Source of the DNA: Shewanella corallii
GTDB taxonomy: Bacteria > Pseudomonadota > Gammaproteobacteria > Enterobacterales > Shewanellaceae
NCBI RefSeq assembly: GCF_023349125.1
Contig: NZ_JAKIKT010000002.1
Coordinates: 744,001 to 808,000, forward strand
Direction of reading: 5' to 3'
DNA: 64,000 nucleotides
Within the stretch, counting starts at the first letter, position 1. Every line of letters begins with the position of its first letter. Positions 1 through 7,711 of this stretch are shown here, in pieces. The notes under the pieces are model-generated. The model did no database searches, was not told the DNA's origin, and worked only from the letters and a program-made list of their open reading frames with translations. Position numbers and translations under genes: made by a program.

Positions 1-341
1 TCTGGTATACCGCAGATCAGGATTTTGGCCGCTCCAGCGCCGTATTTATTCCCTTCTTCGGCGTTAAAGAAGCCGCCACCATCACCGGCGGGACCACTTT
101 GGCCAAACTGGGTAAAGCCAGAGTGTTGCCCTTCTTTGTAAAGCGCAACGAGGATGACAGGGGATATACCATTGAGGTGATGCCACCACTGGATAACTTC
201 CCCGGCGAAAATGAACTGGAGGATGCCATTAGAGGTAACGGCATTATCGAGGAGATTATCGCCCGCAGCCCGGCACAATATATGTGGCTGCATCGCCGCT
301 TCAAGACCCGTCCCAATGAGGAAGATGCTTCCTTATATTGA
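1..341 (+). CDS. lpxL: Lipid A acyltransferase LpxL/HtrB family, 3' end only
   Basis: The gene enters from the left edge; the frame opens at base 3 and about 112 C-terminal residues are present. The start of the visible part reads WYTADQDFGRSSAVFIPFFG, the PDQDFG-type stretch of lauroyl/palmitoleoyl acyltransferases, and the end has the family-typical YMWLHRRFKTRP followed by a short tail. The family is a peripheral inner-membrane enzyme that adds a secondary acyl chain from acyl-ACP to Kdo2-lipid IVA. LpxL versus its paralogue LpxM cannot be fully separated from the C-terminus; the ending favours LpxL. The N-terminal HX4D catalytic motif lies outside the window. Confidence 0.88.
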   Translation, partial: WYTADQDFGRSSAVFIPFFGVKEAATITGGTTLAKLGKARVLPFFVKRNEDDRGYTIEVMPPLDNFPGENELEDAIRGNGIIEEIIARSPAQYMWLHRRFKTRPNEEDASLY

Positions 342-420
342 TTTTCGGTGCCAAATGGTTGAGGATGCGGCGCTATCGGCACTTTGCCGCTAGCGTAAAA
401 TCAGGAATGAATACCCAATT

Positions 421-1332
421 ATGAAGTCGATTCGTTTGATGCTGACAGTGTTGGTCGGACTGGTATCTCTGCCCGCACTGGCAACGGACTATCTGCTGCC
501 AGCTAAAGACAGCCGTCTGGTTGGAGAGAACCAGTACTATATTGTTCAGGATAACGGTGAGAGCCTGGAATCCATTGCCGCCCGTTTCCAACTGGGCCTG
601 ACCAATATGATGGAAGCCAATCCCGGTGTAGACCCGTATCTGCCCAAGCCCGGCACCCGAATCATTATTCCTCATCAACTGGTCCTGCCCGACGCGCCGC
701 GTAAAGGCATAGTGGTCAATATCGCTGAAATGCGACTCTACTACTACCCTAAGGGCGAAGACTTTGTACGTGTGCTGCCCATAGGCATTGGTCAGGTGGG
801 TCGTGATACCCCCGAGAAGTGGGTAACTCAGGTTTACCGTAAGAAGGCCAACCCCACCTGGACACCCACTGCACGCATGCATAAAGAAGCTGAAGCCAGA
901 GGTGAAACCCTGCCTAAAGTATGGCCGGCAGGACCGGACAACCCCATGGGCCTGTTTGCCATCTATATCGGTAACCTGTACGCCATCCATGGTACCAATG
1001 CTGATTTTGGTATTGGCCTCAGGGTAAGTCAGGGCTGTGTTCGTCTGCGTAATGAAGATATCGAAGAGCTATTCCACGAAGTGCCGGTCGGTACCCGGGT
1101 ACAGTTTGTCAATCAGCCGATTAAAGCCACTGAAGAACCTGACGGAGCCCGCTATCTGGAGGTGCATCAGCCACTGTCACGCACTGAGGCAGAGTTTGAG
1201 TCCAATGCACCTGTCCCGCTGGAACTGTCACCTGCCATTGCCCGATTTGTGGCCCACAGAGATACCGACTCCTTTGTAATAAAACGTCTGCTGGAAGACA
1301 GAAGCGGCATGCCAACAAGAATCAATCCATAG
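421..1332 (+). CDS. L,D-transpeptidase (YkuD domain) with LysM domain
   Basis: 303 residues. A signal peptide (about residues 1-20, ending LPALA) is followed by a LysM-like peptidoglycan-binding segment (about 38-82) and a YkuD/ErfK domain. The active-site signature is complete: His190 in [10 protein letters not shown] and Cys206 in [12 protein letters not shown]. The family makes 3-3 cross-links in peptidoglycan or attaches lipoprotein to it (E. coli ErfK/YbiS/YcfS/YnhG); which activity applies here cannot be told. It lies about 80 bp after lpxL on the same strand and is closed by a strong terminator. The tail after the catalytic domain (about residues 225-303) is longer than the catalytic core requires and is unassigned. 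Confidence 0.93.
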   Translation: MKSIRLMLTVLVGLVSLPALATDYLLPAKDSRLVGENQYYIVQDNGESLESIAARFQLGLTNMMEANPGVDPYLPKPGTRIIIPHQLVLPDAPRKGIVVNIAEMRLYYYPKGEDFVRVLPIGIGQVGRDTPEKWVTQVYRKKANPTWTPTARMHKEAEARGETLPKVWPAGPDNPMGLFAIYIGNLYAIHGTNADFGIGLRVSQGCVRLRNEDIEELFHEVPVGTRVQFVNQPIKATEEPDGARYLEVHQPLSRTEAEFESNAPVPLELSPAIARFVAHRDTDSFVIKRLLEDRSGMPTRINP

Positions 1333-1350
1333 ATTGAAATCTACAAACAT

Positions 1351-1379
1351 AAAAAACGGCACCTTGAGTGCCGTTTTTT
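1351..1379 (+). terminator. Rho-independent terminator after the L,D-transpeptidase
   Basis: A perfect 12-bp inverted repeat (AAAAAACGGCAC / GTGCCGTTTTTT) with a 5-nt loop, ending in a T tract, 18 bp after the stop codon. Confidence 0.9.
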
Positions 1380-1571
1380 AATTTCCGCCTGAAGTCTGAA
1401 ATATCAACAAGATAAAAAAGTCAGCACACACTCACCTCGAAACCACCACCCCGGTTGAGCACAAACCTGAAAACCGATATTAGCAAAAGCTGATCAACAT
1501 CAAAGACAGGCTGATATTTCACCTCTACAATCCGCGCCCTTTTGACTCACATTTGCGTTCACCGATAACAC

Positions 1572-2135
1572 ATGAGACTCCCTGTTCTTATGCTGGTGAC
1601 AGGGATAGTTCTTTCCAGTTTTAATGCCATGGCTTCTGGCTCTCAGGTTAACTCCATCGCTCAACCCAACAAACCTAATGTAGTCGCTACATCGGCAATG
1701 GATAAGCAGGCCATCGCGATACTGTGCAGCCTGCCGGACAACAGACGCGTTGAGCAGGCTCGCGCAGTGATGAAAGATGGCACCCTGATTATGCCAACCC
1801 GTTGTACCAACCACAGCTGCAGCTTCAAAATTGACACCAACCAGGTGAGATTTGTGGTGCATACCCATGTCAAAAGCAATGATGACAATCATGGTGTTGC
1901 CCGGTTAATTAACAAAGGCCGTGAGCTGCCGGGGCCTGGCGACCATGCTTTTCTGGATATGGGTAACGCCCCAAACTATTTCCTGACTCCGAAAGGCAGC
2001 ATCAGGGTGCTGGAATATCACAATGGCGAATACAGGGTAAGAACCCTGTCAGGTGATGATTTGCCGGTACGTCAGTGGCAGCCCTATGCAGGTGAGCCAT
2101 CACTGTCTGAAATCAGCCGGGCACTTCGGGGTTAA
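1572..2135 (+). CDS. Secreted JAB/DUF4329-like protein of unknown function
   Basis: 187 residues with a clear signal peptide (about 1-22, ending NAMA). The middle has a JAB/MPN-like metal-site pattern: His97-Thr-His99 (VVHTH), then PGPGDH with Asp124 and His125, then PNYFLTPKGSIRVLEY, which resembles the YLxTPxG strand of DUF4329 domains that usually sit at the C-terminus of RHS-type polymorphic toxins. Here the domain stands alone behind a signal peptide, with no RHS repeats and no neighbouring immunity-like gene. Two Cys (in TRCTNHSCSF) could form a disulfide in the periplasm. The gene is monocistronic, between two terminators. The fold assignment is by motif only; activity (isopeptidase-like or other) is not known. 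Confidence 0.75.
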   Translation: MRLPVLMLVTGIVLSSFNAMASGSQVNSIAQPNKPNVVATSAMDKQAIAILCSLPDNRRVEQARAVMKDGTLIMPTRCTNHSCSFKIDTNQVRFVVHTHVKSNDDNHGVARLINKGRELPGPGDHAFLDMGNAPNYFLTPKGSIRVLEYHNGEYRVRTLSGDDLPVRQWQPYAGEPSLSEISRALRG

Positions 2136-2152
2136 TACAGTGTCCAGTCAAA

Positions 2153-2180
2153 AAAAGAGGAGGCCAATGCCTCCTCTTTT
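2153..2180. terminator. Bidirectional terminator between convergent genes
   Basis: AAAAGAGGAGGC, 4-nt loop, GCCTCCTCTTTT: a perfect 12-bp stem with A and T tracts on its two sides. It serves the JAB-like gene on the plus strand and the SPFH gene on the minus strand. Confidence 0.9.
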
Positions 2181-2193
2181 GGGTCAGCAATAA

Positions 2194-3114
2194 TTATTGC
2201 CCCTTCATATTCCAAAGGATGTCCTGATCGCCACCCATAACCGTAGTGGGTAACTTGCCGTCCCACTGCTGAGCTTTAACATAGTCCACCAGCACCCGGC
2301 TTTGTTTAATGGCTTCAGCCTTCTTGTTAATGGCATCGGCTTCAGCCAAACCTTTCAACCGAATCGCTTCAGCTTCTGCTTTCGCCTCTGTGGTAATGGC
2401 ATAAGCACGACCATCAGCTCTGGCACGCTCTGCATCCCGCTTGGCTTCTGCGGTATTAACCTCACGCTGCGCTTCCAACTTTTGGCGCTCAAGTCTGTGC
2501 ATTTCAGCAGCCGCAAGGTTTTTCTCTGTCTGTTTGGTTTCAATACTCTGCAGATACTTGGGTGGCAGCACCAGGTTTTCAATCTGAACGCTGTCCAGTT
2601 TCACCGGAAACTCCTTCATGGTATCCATCAGGGTTTCTTCAATCTTCTGGATAACCTGGCCACGGTTCTGCACTATCTGCTCAGCTTTAAAGCGAGCCAT
2701 GGCATCCTTGGTGGCACTGCGCAGGCGCGGATCCAGAATACGGTTTTCAAACTGATCCAAACCACCATAGTTTTTGTAAAGCTCGAAAGCCTCAGAACGC
2801 ACCACAGTCCAGTTAACACTCACTTCGGCCTGAACCGGCATCTGCTCGTGGGTTGATGCCTTCAATTGTTCCTGGTTCTTACGGGTACGGATTTCAAGCT
2901 CTTCCACGCCATCAGCAAAAGGTACTTTAAAGTGCAGGCCAGGATTAACCTGATCCGTGGCCTCACCGAAGCGCTTCACGATGCCGACATGACCTTCATC
3001 AATGGTATAAAACACCTGCATTGCGCCCAAAGCTATCACTGCAACCACAGCGCCTGCTACGACCTTTTTACCTGCGCCACCCGAGGCCAATTTGCTACTA
3101 ATCTGTTTATTCAT
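2194..3114 (-). CDS. SPFH/band-7 (prohibitin-like) membrane protein
   Basis: 306 residues. One N-terminal membrane segment (about 18-38) is followed by the SPFH domain (VFYTIDEGHVGIVKRFGEA, PGLHFKVPF, about 38-190) and a long charged Ala/Glu/Lys-rich helix (about 190-275) typical of prohibitin/HflC-type proteins. Such proteins form large membrane-bound ring or microdomain scaffolds and often modulate FtsH protease or membrane organisation. No hflK/hflC partner or NfeD-type protease gene adjoins it, so it is a stand-alone prohibitin homologue rather than HflC. Its upstream region holds the same 13-bp palindrome found in front of the PspA cluster at 36.3 kb, which links it to membrane stress by inference. 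Confidence 0.9.
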   Translation of the reverse strand: MNKQISSKLASGGAGKKVVAGAVVAVIALGAMQVFYTIDEGHVGIVKRFGEATDQVNPGLHFKVPFADGVEELEIRTRKNQEQLKASTHEQMPVQAEVSVNWTVVRSEAFELYKNYGGLDQFENRILDPRLRSATKDAMARFKAEQIVQNRGQVIQKIEETLMDTMKEFPVKLDSVQIENLVLPPKYLQSIETKQTEKNLAAAEMHRLERQKLEAQREVNTAEAKRDAERARADGRAYAITTEAKAEAEAIRLKGLAEADAINKKAEAIKQSRVLVDYVKAQQWDGKLPTTVMGGDQDILWNMKGQ

Positions 3115-3210
3115 TCAATCCTCCTGATCTTCAAGGCACCACTCCCGTGGCAACAGCCCCCCCAAGGCTGATTTCATTCTGTTAACAGATGCAACACAAT
3201 GGCATATTAC

Positions 3211-3223
3211 GACATAATATGTC
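3211..3223. promoter_or_regulatory. Palindromic operator candidate upstream of the SPFH gene
   Basis: GACATAATATGTC, a perfect palindrome around a central A, 97 bp upstream of the SPFH start codon. On the minus strand it extends to TTGACATATTATGTC, so it overlaps a consensus -35 TTGACA reading towards the SPFH gene. The same sequence recurs at 32491, 36295 and 36329. The binding protein is unknown. Confidence 0.6.
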
Positions 3224-3389
3224 AAAAATTCAATTTCAGTCCGTCAGACAGGTGAATAAATCTTAAGGCAGTAAATGTTGAGACCTTGAATGGCGGAGAG
3301 TAGTTTTAGGTACGGTGCTCAGGTTCGGCATTTGCGTGGCGAATACCTGTTGGCACACACATCAGATTATCAGCTACAGGATTATCATC

Positions 3390-3974
3390 ATGGCAGCATT
3401 CTCTCCCGCCTCAACCGCGCTGGTACTTATTGATCTGCAGCAGGGCATTTTGCCGGTTGTGGGTGGCCCCTATATGGCCCCTGATATTGTACAAAGGGCC
3501 GCAAAACTGGCAGAAGCTTTCCGCAATCGTAATATGCCCGTTGTCTGGGTTCGTGTCGGTTGGTCACCGGACTTTGGTGACGCCCTCAGTCAGCAGGTGG
3601 ATAAACCTTCCGTCATTGAAGCGCTACCGGACAATTGGTGGCACTTTCCGCAACAACTCAATGTGCAGGCTGAGGATATTCAGATAGTCAAACACCAGTG
3701 GGGCGCGTTTTATGGCACAGATTTGGATTTACAGCTACGCAGACGGGGAATAGATACTCTGGTGTTGGGCGGCGTTTGCACCAATATCGGGGTTGAGTCC
3801 ACGGCGCGTTGCGCCTGGGAACATGGCTATCAGCTGATTATTCCGGAAGATTTGTGCAGTGCCGCCGACACTCAGCAGCACAACACCAGCTTTACTTATA
3901 TATTTCCACGCATCGCCAAAGTGACCTACAGCCAACCTTTGCTGAGTACCTTGTCCAGCACTCCGGTCAACTGA
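3390..3974 (+). CDS. Isochorismatase-family cysteine hydrolase
   Basis: 194 residues from the ATG at 3390, chosen because the protein family begins close to the ALVLIDLQQG strand; an in-frame ATG at 3315 would add 25 unlikely residues. The catalytic triad of the isochorismatase/nicotinamidase-like fold is present: Asp15 (LIDLQQG), Lys101 (VKHQWGAF) and Cys130 (GGVCTNIGVEST). Members hydrolyse isochorismate, nicotinamide, N-carbamoyl compounds or other amides/esters. The substrate cannot be read from sequence and no biosynthetic partners are nearby, so only the family is called. Ends 15 bp from a convergent gene. Confidence 0.88.
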   Translation: MAAFSPASTALVLIDLQQGILPVVGGPYMAPDIVQRAAKLAEAFRNRNMPVVWVRVGWSPDFGDALSQQVDKPSVIEALPDNWWHFPQQLNVQAEDIQIVKHQWGAFYGTDLDLQLRRRGIDTLVLGGVCTNIGVESTARCAWEHGYQLIIPEDLCSAADTQQHNTSFTYIFPRIAKVTYSQPLLSTLSSTPVN

Positions 3975-3989
3975 TTGGCGGCGCTGCTG

Positions 3990-4862
3990 TCAGTATACGT
4001 CGGCAGCCTCCGGGAGCTGCAGGTAACGCCCCACAAAGCCATCGAGAATATGCGCGGTGGCTTTGACTCTGTCATCGAAATCACCGCCGGCAGGGGTATA
4101 AATTGCAGCTCCACACCTGGCTCCGGCTTTGACTAGAAACGCCGTAAAACTGCTATCAAAGCAGTTAAACAGATTGCCTTGCCCAACATCACAGGCCTGA
4201 CTGGTCGCCTGAGCCTTCAGCGGGAAATGCTCTCCAAGTGACTCCAGTAACTGCCCGGTAAATGCGCCAGGAGCCTGACGGGGTTCAAAGCTGCACAGAT
4301 AAGCCTGCTCGCTGTGAACATCCTCTCCCAATGTCAGCACACCATCACGCCCTGCAGCTTGAAGCAACTGACCATGACGCAGCAGTATTTCCCCCTCTTC
4401 GGAGGTGTCGTCATTGGTTTTGGCCTTGCCCTGCTCCCACAGATACCCCATCAGAGCATCCTGCCCCTGACGATTGTATTTCTGCCCCTTTCTAAAACCA
4501 CTTGCACTCACCAAAGGCAGGATACTCAGGTTTACCTGAGTGAAAATATCCTCAGACTGACTGGCCAACCAGTACAAAATTCCCCATGGCCCAGCTGCCG
4601 CATCACCGTGAAAGCCAGCGCAAACCAGTATTGAGGGGAGGTCGGCATTGGGCGCCGGACTCTTGAACATCGGCAGTGGGAATCGGCCAGCTTCACCCAA
4701 TAAGGTTTGCTTCATACCCAGTCGCTGGGTCTCTTCGCTGAGCAGAGCTGAAAAGTGCTCCAGGTCGTTACTGTCGCAGGCAAACAGACCGGATTGCCAA
4801 AGGAATGATTGGAAAGGGGAGCGCATGAATACGTCCAAAGGGTCAGTGTATATGGGTATCAT
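3990..4862 (-). CDS. M14 carboxypeptidase/AstE-like protein, probably with an altered metal site
   Basis: About 290 residues from ATG at 4862, which has AGG seven bases upstream; a TTG seven codons earlier (4883) is less likely. The segment LVCAGFHGDAAAGPWGILYWL matches the first zinc-ligand strand of M14 peptidases and succinylglutamate desuccinylases, but the usual HxxE is H-G-D-A, so the Glu ligand is replaced. Later segments SASGFRKGQKYNRQGQD and LTLGEDVHSEQAYL resemble the NPxG/R-N-G-xD and third-ligand regions. No signal peptide is seen. It may be a divergent cytoplasmic amidase such as an MpaA-like murein-peptide enzyme, or inactive. Confidence 0.7.
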   Translation of the reverse strand: MIPIYTDPLDVFMRSPFQSFLWQSGLFACDSNDLEHFSALLSEETQRLGMKQTLLGEAGRFPLPMFKSPAPNADLPSILVCAGFHGDAAAGPWGILYWLASQSEDIFTQVNLSILPLVSASGFRKGQKYNRQGQDALMGYLWEQGKAKTNDDTSEEGEILLRHGQLLQAAGRDGVLTLGEDVHSEQAYLCSFEPRQAPGAFTGQLLESLGEHFPLKAQATSQACDVGQGNLFNCFDSSFTAFLVKAGARCGAAIYTPAGGDFDDRVKATAHILDGFVGRYLQLPEAADVY

Positions 4863-4917
4863 ACCAAGCCTGCATTGAAACAACAGATCCGATATGACTC
4901 AATCGGTTATGACTTAC

Positions 4918-5181
4918 TCAGTCCGCAGTGGAACTCGCCACCTGCCACATTCTGGCCATGAAGTTCTCCATCGCTGATGCGTCCGGGTAGTCAAAATCAT
5001 AAACATTATGAAAACCGATATGCAGGCTGCAGCGACCATCTTCAACACTGATGTTATAACCTTCCAAATCACTGGTTACCGTTAAACCATTGAGCTTGTA
5101 TCCGCCATCCAGTTTCTCTCCTTCGGCATTAATTTTATTAACGACTCTCAAAACCCACTGGATATCTATTTCGTTTTTCAT
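4918..5181 (-). CDS. DUF3081 family small protein
   Basis: 87 residues, start ATG at 5181 with an AAGGAAAAG ribosome-binding site. The pattern MKNEIDIQWVLRVVNKINAEG, then a GLTVTSDLEGYNISVEDG strand pair and LHIGFHNVYDFDYP, is that of the DUF3081 family of gammaproteobacteria. No function is known. The protein is acidic and cytoplasmic, without Cys-pair or membrane features. It sits 36 bp beyond the LysR gene in the same direction and may be co-transcribed with it. Confidence 0.75.
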   Translation of the reverse strand: MKNEIDIQWVLRVVNKINAEGEKLDGGYKLNGLTVTSDLEGYNISVEDGRCSLHIGFHNVYDFDYPDASAMENFMARMWQVASSTAD

Positions 5182-5230
5182 ATCTTTTCCTTTTGTTCAG
5201 AGCCTTATACGGAAATCAATACAGGGAAGT

Positions 5231-6190
5231 TCAAGCTGTCTCACCTGACCATTCAAGCAAAGTACTCAGGTCTTCGGCCACCCAACTCGGCTCGATACAA
5301 TCCCACAAATGAGACGCCATAAACTTAACCAACTGATCCGCCGCGTAGGATAGCCTTCGGTCCCGCCGACTGACCAGATACCAGTGACTTTTGAGCGGGA
5401 AACCTTCGACATTTAGTACCGCAGGCCGCTCCCGACCTTCCTGCAGGGTATGACCTGAAATCACAGACAAGCCCAGGCCCGAAACCACACTTAGTCTTAT
5501 CGCTTCATTACTTTCTATCTGCATTGTATGCCTGAGTTCGTGCCCCTGCCGACTCAACCAGGACTCAAACATCATCCGGGTCGCACTGCCAGGCTCCCGG
5601 ATCAGAAACCTCTCCCGGGTTAACTCGCTGAAGCTCAGGTGAGTTTCTGCTGCCGCCCAGTGATCTCTGGGGGCTATCAACTGTAATGGATTTTGGATAA
5701 TACGCGCTGATCTCACCTGCTCACCGGTGGGAGGATGACTGAACAGGTAGAGGTCATCCAATTGTTGCTCGAACCGCGACATAACATGGGCCCGGTTACC
5801 TATGTTCAGGGTCACTTCAACCTTGGGGAAATGGCGGTAGAAGGCTCCCAATATGCGTGGCATCACATACTTTGCCGTGGTAACCAAGCCGATATTGATA
5901 TGCCCCGCCCTGCCTTCACGGCTTTGGGCCAATAAGGCATTGAAGTCATCAAACCGGGTAAATACATCAGCCACCGCCTGGTAGAGCTCACGGCCAATCT
6001 CAGTAGGTTTAAGTTGCCCTCCCCGACTTTCCAGTAATGGCTCGCCCACCAGCTCAGTCAGTTTTTTAAGCTGCATTGAAACCGTTGGCTGGGTCAGATG
6101 CAGGGCTTTGGCCGCTGCCGTGATACTGCCTTGTCTGACCACCTCTTGAAAAACCTGTAGCAGCCGGAAGCTTAAATGTCGTAAATTCAT
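5231..6190 (-). CDS. LysR-family regulator (CbbR-like), divergent from sbtA-like transporter
   Basis: 319 residues. The N-terminal winged helix (about 1-60) contains GSITAAAKALHLTQPTVSMQLKKL; the effector-binding domain spans about 90-300. The order and motifs resemble CbbR/CmpR-type regulators, the LysR branch that controls CO2 fixation and bicarbonate uptake. It is divergent from a bicarbonate-transporter-like gene with 142 bp between the two starts, the usual geometry for a LysR protein controlling its neighbour. The inducer is unknown. No RuBisCO or carboxysome gene is visible. Confidence 0.9.
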   Translation of the reverse strand: MNLRHLSFRLLQVFQEVVRQGSITAAAKALHLTQPTVSMQLKKLTELVGEPLLESRGGQLKPTEIGRELYQAVADVFTRFDDFNALLAQSREGRAGHINIGLVTTAKYVMPRILGAFYRHFPKVEVTLNIGNRAHVMSRFEQQLDDLYLFSHPPTGEQVRSARIIQNPLQLIAPRDHWAAAETHLSFSELTRERFLIREPGSATRMMFESWLSRQGHELRHTMQIESNEAIRLSVVSGLGLSVISGHTLQEGRERPAVLNVEGFPLKSHWYLVSRRDRRLSYAADQLVKFMASHLWDCIEPSWVAEDLSTLLEWSGETA

Positions 6191-6205
6191 GGCATGAATA
6201 CAAAA

Positions 6206-6273
6206 TATTGCAATACATAGATAATCATCTATGCAAATTTAAAACACAATTTATTTTCAAATATATTGCAATA
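6206..6273. promoter_or_regulatory. LysR-type operator region with repeated TATTGCAATA palindromes
   Basis: The divergent intergenic region carries the 10-bp perfect palindrome TATTGCAATA twice, at 6206-6215 and 6264-6273 (58 bp apart), and between them CATAGAT-AATC-ATCTATG (6216-6233), a 7-bp inverted repeat. Two spaced copies of one dyad are what a LysR tetramer usually binds, with a recognition and an activation site. The assignment to the adjacent regulator is inference. Confidence 0.6.
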
Positions 6274-6332
6274 CTGTCAAAATTCACGCCGCTACACATC
6301 TACCAAGAATCAGACAGTTACAGGAAACTGCC

Positions 6333-7298
6333 ATGCCTGACATAGTAATTGCGTTTTTTGCCCTTGGCCTGCTGGCCGGTTTGGTAAAATCAGATTTGAA
6401 AGTCCCTGAGTCCATCTACGAAACCCTGTCTATTCTGCTGATGTTGACCCTTGGCCTCAAAGGCGGCATGGCCCTTCATGGCCAGGGAGAGCAACTGGTG
6501 ATCAGCGAGCTGGTGCTGATTGCTGCACTGGGGTTAATCATCCCTCTCAGTCTTTACCCGCTACTCAGAAAGCTTATCCGCCTCTCCCGGGAAAATGCGA
6601 TCAGTATTGCGGCTCATTACGGCAGCGTTAGCGCAGGTACCTTTGCCGTGGTTATCGCCCTTGCGGAACACCTTGGCTGGCCACTGAAGCCGGAAACCAC
6701 CCTCTATCTGGTACTGCTGGAGCTGCCGGCCATTATCGTTATGCTCTGGCTGTACCGCTTTCTCAATGCCCGCAAGCCCATCAAACGTGAAGGTCTGGGT
6801 ATAGCCAAAGTCAGCAGCGGCAATATCCTGCATGAAGCTCTCACCAGCAGAGGTGTGGTCTTGCTTACCGGCGGTGTGGCAATTGGCTGGGCCTACGGTG
6901 AGTCCGGCCTGGCGAGTCTGGCGCCGGTATTGATGGGAGGCTTTAAAACTCTGCTGGCGCTGTTTTTGCTGGAAATGGGCTTGTGCACCGCCAAAGTGTG
7001 CCGCCCTCTGCCAATGCGTCAGTGGCGACTGATGCTGTTTGCTGCGGGCATACCCTTTGTATTGGCCTGGTGCGGCATATTACTGGGACTGGCACTGGGT
7101 CTGCCAAAGGGCAGTATTCTGGTGCTGGCGGGGCTGGCAGCCAGTGCCTCCTACATCGCGGCTCCGGCGGCCATCAGAGCAGCAGTTCCCGACGCCAACA
7201 TCGGCCTGGCAATGCTGGCATCATTGGGCATTACTTTCCCGATAAATGTGTTGATTGGTCTGCCTCTGTACGCTCAGTTTATTGAAATGATGCTCTAA
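6333..7298 (+). CDS. SbtA-like sodium-dependent bicarbonate transporter
   Basis: 321 residues, about ten membrane segments. The start IVIAFFALGLLAGLVKSDL, the central charged linker after RFLNARKPIKREG, and the repeat-like second half (GGFKTLLALFLLEMGLC) match the SbtA/DUF897 family of single-subunit Na+/HCO3- symporters known from cyanobacteria and also found in heterotrophs. The ATG at 6333 is preceded by CAGGAAACTGCC. It is divergent from a CbbR-like regulator. There is no adjacent SbtB (PII-like) gene. In a heterotroph the likely job is bicarbonate supply for carboxylases; this is inference. Confidence 0.85.
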   Translation: MPDIVIAFFALGLLAGLVKSDLKVPESIYETLSILLMLTLGLKGGMALHGQGEQLVISELVLIAALGLIIPLSLYPLLRKLIRLSRENAISIAAHYGSVSAGTFAVVIALAEHLGWPLKPETTLYLVLLELPAIIVMLWLYRFLNARKPIKREGLGIAKVSSGNILHEALTSRGVVLLTGGVAIGWAYGESGLASLAPVLMGGFKTLLALFLLEMGLCTAKVCRPLPMRQWRLMLFAAGIPFVLAWCGILLGLALGLPKGSILVLAGLAASASYIAAPAAIRAAVPDANIGLAMLASLGITFPINVLIGLPLYAQFIEMML

Positions 7299-7328
7299 CC
7301 CTCTAATACCCATTAATTAAGTAAGGAT

Positions 7329-7355
7329 AAAACGCGCCAAATAAGGCGCGTTTTT
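7329..7355 (+). terminator. Rho-independent terminator after sbtA-like gene
   Basis: AAAACGCGCC, 6-nt loop, GGCGCGTTTTT: a 10-bp stem with a T run, 31 bp after the stop codon. Confidence 0.88.
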
Positions 7356-7708
7356 CATAACTGTATATGACAATTTGTTGAATATTTGCTTAAAGCACGT
7401 TAGTGCCCCTAGGTTTTTTGCTCCAAATTTTTATCAAAGCTACCCAATGAATCCCGGATTTTTAAAAGTAACACTAGCCTTTTGGGTAACTGAATATGCA
7501 TGAGGAATATGTCTAAATACGCTGAAACGTTCAAAAGTTCCATCTAAAAGGCACATCTATATTCAGTAGATTCATATATTTACTCAATCGGTATCGCCTT
7601 TGACGGGGTGAGAATCCGAGATAGCAGACGAGAGCCAAAAACAGACTAAAATGCAATTGGGTATCTCATCAGATCCGCTAGATTGAACTTGATAAAGCAG
7701 TCGGAGAC
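7356..7708. other. 353-bp gene-free region upstream of the Tad regulator
   Basis: No convincing ORF on either strand, no tRNA-like or known riboswitch-like fold recognised. The region is AT-rich up to about 7590, then more mixed. It probably carries the promoter and control sites of the LuxR-type gene that follows. The only ribosome-binding site seen is CGGAG at 7702-7706. Confidence 0.5.
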
Positions 7709-7711
7709 ATG

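Noticed and set aside
2194..3114. Naming the SPFH gene hflC
   Set aside because: No hflK partner, and length and end differ; prohibitin-like is the safer call.
3926..4634. Several open frames overlapping the M14-like gene on the other strand or frame
   Set aside because: Low-complexity shadow frames; the M14-like frame has recognisable motifs.
7560..7640. Possible riboswitch or small RNA before the LuxR-type gene
   Set aside because: No consensus of a known riboswitch could be matched and no convincing stem set was found.
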